A stretch of 16,410 bases of DNA from Pseudomonadota bacterium (GTDB lineage Bacteria; Pseudomonadota; Gammaproteobacteria; Steroidobacterales; Steroidobacteraceae): contig JAKBCG010000014.1 in assembly GCA_021808035.1 (NCBI GenBank), forward strand, positions 1 to 16,410, written 5' to 3'. The stretch's first letter is position 1. Every line of letters begins with the position of its first letter. The notes below the pieces were generated by a model. That model was given only the letters and a program-made list of their open reading frames with translations. It made no database searches and had not been told where the DNA came from. Below are positions 14,604-16,410 of the stretch, in pieces. The position numbers and the translations under genes were made by a program.

Positions 14604-14813
14604 CTTATAAGCACCTGATCCTGTTAGCCTTTTCCCAAGCGTACGGCTCACTTACCGTCAGATCTACCGACAAACAACTCCGCTTGAGCGCGATAGAAGC
14701 CGATAGATGGCGAAAGGGTGGGCCTATCAGTGCGTCATGCGATGAGGATCATCCGATTGGCACAGCAAAATCCACTTGGACTGCGCTTCAGGGCATATTC
14801 CGGCAAGCGGCAA
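14604..14813. other. Spacer beside the att-like site
   Basis: No gene is supported. It holds TTACCGTCA (14652-14660) and CTACCGACA (14664-14672), again 12 bases apart, about 50-70 bases from the guaA-like repeat. This is where arm-type integrase sites would be expected. Confidence 0.35.
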
Positions 14814-15560
14814 TTACAGATCGTCGTCGAGCCCTTTATCCAGTCGCCCAGACAGATGATCCCGCTTGGCATCCAGATCCTTCTCGGCGGATTGATCGGG
14901 AGAATCCCGGAAAGTCTCTCGCGTTTGATGTTGCCGCAATTTCAGCCAATCTTCACGGCCCTGCGCTCGCAATTCCTCGAGTGTCTCTGCCGAACTCGTC
15001 TGCTGCCGTTGCTTCAACCAGTCCTCGGGCCCCTGTTTCCTGATTTGATCAAGTTCATTTTCAGCGCCCTTGGTGGGAGAAGACGGACTTTGCCGCTGAT
15101 CGATGCCTTGACTCCGGCTGCTTTCGCGTAAAGCATCGACATCGATCAAATCCTGTGCTCGGCCAGCCGCAAGCTTGGCAATCAGCAGGTCCTGTCGAGC
15201 TATAAAGGGTACGGACAAATCATCGTCTATTCGTACGTCCACCCGCCGGCTCCATGCCTGCTCGAATTCAACGCCGCTGATTTTTGGCATGATGTCTACC
15301 ATCACCGGCGGCGTACCCATTCGAAAGAAGTTATCCGGTTCGGCGAAATCCTTTGCGCTTAAGCCTTCGATTGGTGCTCCAAACTTTGAGAGCGCGGCAT
15401 AGACGGCTTTGCTGTTCTCAGCGTCGGCGCCAATCAAAATGTCCAAGTCTTTGGTCGCACGCGGCTGGGCATGAAACGAAACAGCGTATCCGCCAACAAT
15501 AAGGTATTTAACCCGTTCGGCGTTGAAGGCTGACAACAGTTCTTTGAAGTCTCGGTGCAT
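14814..15560 (-). CDS. MNT-fold nucleotidyltransferase with repeat-containing tail
   Basis: A 248-residue protein. Residues 1-145 are a nucleotidyltransferase domain of the DUF6036/AbiEii-like kind. KYLIVGGYAVSFHAQPRATKDLDILIG carries the G-G...D-x-D catalytic pattern (Asp38, Asp40), MVDIMPKI supplies the third acidic position (Asp89), and FIARQDLLIAKLAAGRAQDLIDV is the usual closing helix. Such proteins are normally about 150-180 residues. Here a polar tail of about 100 residues follows, with two copies of a roughly 20-residue unit: QIRKQGPEDWLKQRQQ (172-187) and ELRAQGREDWLKLRQH (196-211). The tail ends in an acidic DKGLDDDL. The start overlaps the upstream 66-residue gene by 53 bases, so the two are translationally linked. 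Related enzymes act as toxins that modify tRNA or proteins, but no such activity is shown for this group. Confidence 0.8.
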   Translation of the reverse strand: MHRDFKELLSAFNAERVKYLIVGGYAVSFHAQPRATKDLDILIGADAENSKAVYAALSKFGAPIEGLSAKDFAEPDNFFRMGTPPVMVDIMPKISGVEFEQAWSRRVDVRIDDDLSVPFIARQDLLIAKLAAGRAQDLIDVDALRESSRSQGIDQRQSPSSPTKGAENELDQIRKQGPEDWLKQRQQTSSAETLEELRAQGREDWLKLRQHQTRETFRDSPDQSAEKDLDAKRDHLSGRLDKGLDDDL

Positions 15561-15708
15561 CAGCTAAATGTCCTTTCAGCGCATAAAGGTCAAGGTTGAG
15601 GTCCATGACTGCGCGGATACGATCGCGCCCTGAAAGGCGCTGCCACACGCGATACTCATCAGACTTCATCGCCTCGAGGCTGCTGAACCGTTTGATGCTC
15701 TTATCCAT
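15508..15708 (-). CDS. Small conserved partner of the nucleotidyltransferase
   Basis: A 66-residue protein, MDKSIKRFSSLEAMKSDEYR, then VWQRLSGRDRIRAVMDLNLDLYALKG, ending near PRLQRTVVSLQRR. I recall the pattern K-S-x-x-x-F-x-S-x-x-x-M-K-x-D-E-Y-x-x-W-Q and a closing P-R-L-Q-R from small hypothetical proteins that precede nucleotidyltransferase genes of this kind in many bacteria. Its function is unknown; the genetic layout (small first gene, overlapping enzyme gene) is that of toxin-antitoxin pairs, where this would be the antitoxin or substrate-like partner. Translation continues 53 bases into the next gene. The ATG complementary to 15706-15708 has a modest GGGG ribosome site. Confidence 0.75.
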   Translation of the reverse strand: MDKSIKRFSSLEAMKSDEYRVWQRLSGRDRIRAVMDLNLDLYALKGHLADAPRLQRTVVSLQRRTG

Positions 15709-15866
15709 CGCCCCAAACTAACACAGACCACCGTCGCCGACACTTCGGACACCCAGGCTACGAAATCGAACTGGAAATTTCGGTGCGGGGTTATTACCAG
15801 CTTCGCCCTGGTTCCCGACGGTACGGACTGACCGCGAACCGTGGCAAGATCAAACGGGACGCCCTG
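15709..15866. other. Spacer between the accessory pair and guaA
   Basis: No supported gene. A plus-strand frame reads GYYQLRPGSRRYGLTANRG into the guaA end and might be a scrap of a lost gene, but I do not recognise it. The promoter of the two-gene unit should lie here; I see no clear hexamers. Confidence 0.3.
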
Positions 15867-16410
15867 TCACTCCCACTCGATCGTCGCGGGCGGCTTGCCG
15901 GTGACGTCGTACACCACCCGCGAGATGCCCGGGACCTCGTTCACGATGCGATGGACGACGCGGTCCAGGAAATCATAGGGCAGGCGCGCCCAGCGCGCGG
16001 TCATGAAGTCCACCGTCTCGACCGCGCGCAGCGCGATCACCGGGTCGTACCGGCGTCCGTCGCCCATCACGCCGACCGAGCGTACCGGCAGGAACACGGC
16101 GAACGCCTGGCTGACCTGGTCGTACAGGCCGTCGCGACGCAGTTCCTCGATGAAGATCGCGTCGGCACGCCGCAGCAGGTCCGCCTGGGATCTCTCGATC
16201 TCGCCGAGGATGCGCACGCCGAGCCCGGGCCCGGGGAACGGATGCCGGTAGACCATCTCGTGCGGCAGGTCGAGCTGCACGCCGAGCCGCCGCACCTCAT
16301 CTTTGAAAAGCTCGCGCAACGGCTCGAGGAGCTTCAGCTTCATCCGCTCCGGCAGGCCGCCGACGTTGTGGTGCGACTTGATCACGTGCGCCTTGCCGGT
16401 CTTCGCGCCG
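15867..16410 (-). CDS. guaA: GMP synthase (glutamine-hydrolysing), C-terminal part
   Basis: GuaA converts XMP to GMP with glutamine and ATP. The window holds the last 180 residues; the ATP pyrophosphatase core and the amidotransferase domain lie beyond the right edge. Visible parts are KTGKAHVIKSHHNVGGLPERM, KLLEPLRELFKDEVR, and the C-terminal dimerisation domain with HPFPGPGLGVRILGE, VGVMGDGRRYDPVIALRAV, TARWARLPYDFL and the terminal TGKPPATIEWE-stop, all diagnostic for GuaA. The frame is open to the window edge. Its 3' end coincides with one copy of the att-like repeat; the reading frame is intact and the normal C-terminus is kept, as expected when an island integrates at this gene. Confidence 0.97.
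   Translation of the reverse strand, partial: GAKTGKAHVIKSHHNVGGLPERMKLKLLEPLRELFKDEVRRLGVQLDLPHEMVYRHPFPGPGLGVRILGEIERSQADLLRRADAIFIEELRRDGLYDQVSQAFAVFLPVRSVGVMGDGRRYDPVIALRAVETVDFMTARWARLPYDFLDRVVHRIVNEVPGISRVVYDVTGKPPATIEWE

Overview
The window looks like the chromosome of a high-GC gammaproteobacterium. I infer this from the gene families and from the backbone genes at its edges: mltF at the left, tadA inside, guaA at the right. These three lie close together in Pseudomonas-like gammaproteobacteria. No rRNA or tRNA is present, so I do not name a genus.

Layout. (1) 1-1142: 3' part of mltF, plus strand. (2) 1143-3454: a BT1-type MFS transporter of visibly lower GC, with palindrome-rich DNA on its 5' side, then about 650 bases that hold only a tandem hairpin and the C-terminal scrap of an IS110-type transposase. 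(3) 3455-4781: a minus-strand pair, tadA and a SAM-dependent methyltransferase. (4) 4888-8673: metabolic and stress genes. These are a phytanoyl-CoA dioxygenase-like oxygenase, an aldo/keto reductase, a DUF2892 membrane protein, a universal stress protein and a TauE/SafE-type exporter. (5) 8778-11723: an exported YtcJ-type amidohydrolase and a secreted W/Y-rich protein with an Arg/Gln-rich tandem-repeat tail. (6) 11953-12963: a frame-broken membrane protein, a CPXCG zinc-ribbon protein with an unusual 6-residue insertion, and a 35-residue lysine-rich protein. (7) 13100-15866: an accessory block next to guaA. It holds an AAA ATPase/DUF4143 gene with a perfect palindrome at its start, a degraded C-terminal fragment of a second such ATPase, and a small protein/nucleotidyltransferase pair. 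(8) 15867-16410: 3' part of guaA, minus strand.

The most interesting part is block 7. The last codons of guaA (T-I-E-W-E-stop) are repeated at 14578-14603, about 1.3 kb from the real guaA end. Copies of an ACCGTCA motif lie close to this second copy and again near 13287-13307. The 3' end of guaA is a known integration hotspot for genomic islands. The block therefore reads as a decayed stack of islands: its integrase is gone, but an att-like scar and two cargo modules remain. The cargo pair (66-residue protein plus MNT-fold nucleotidyltransferase with a duplicated EDWLK tail) is the best candidate here for an uncharacterised two-gene system. All functional assignments come from reading motifs by eye; no database search was possible.
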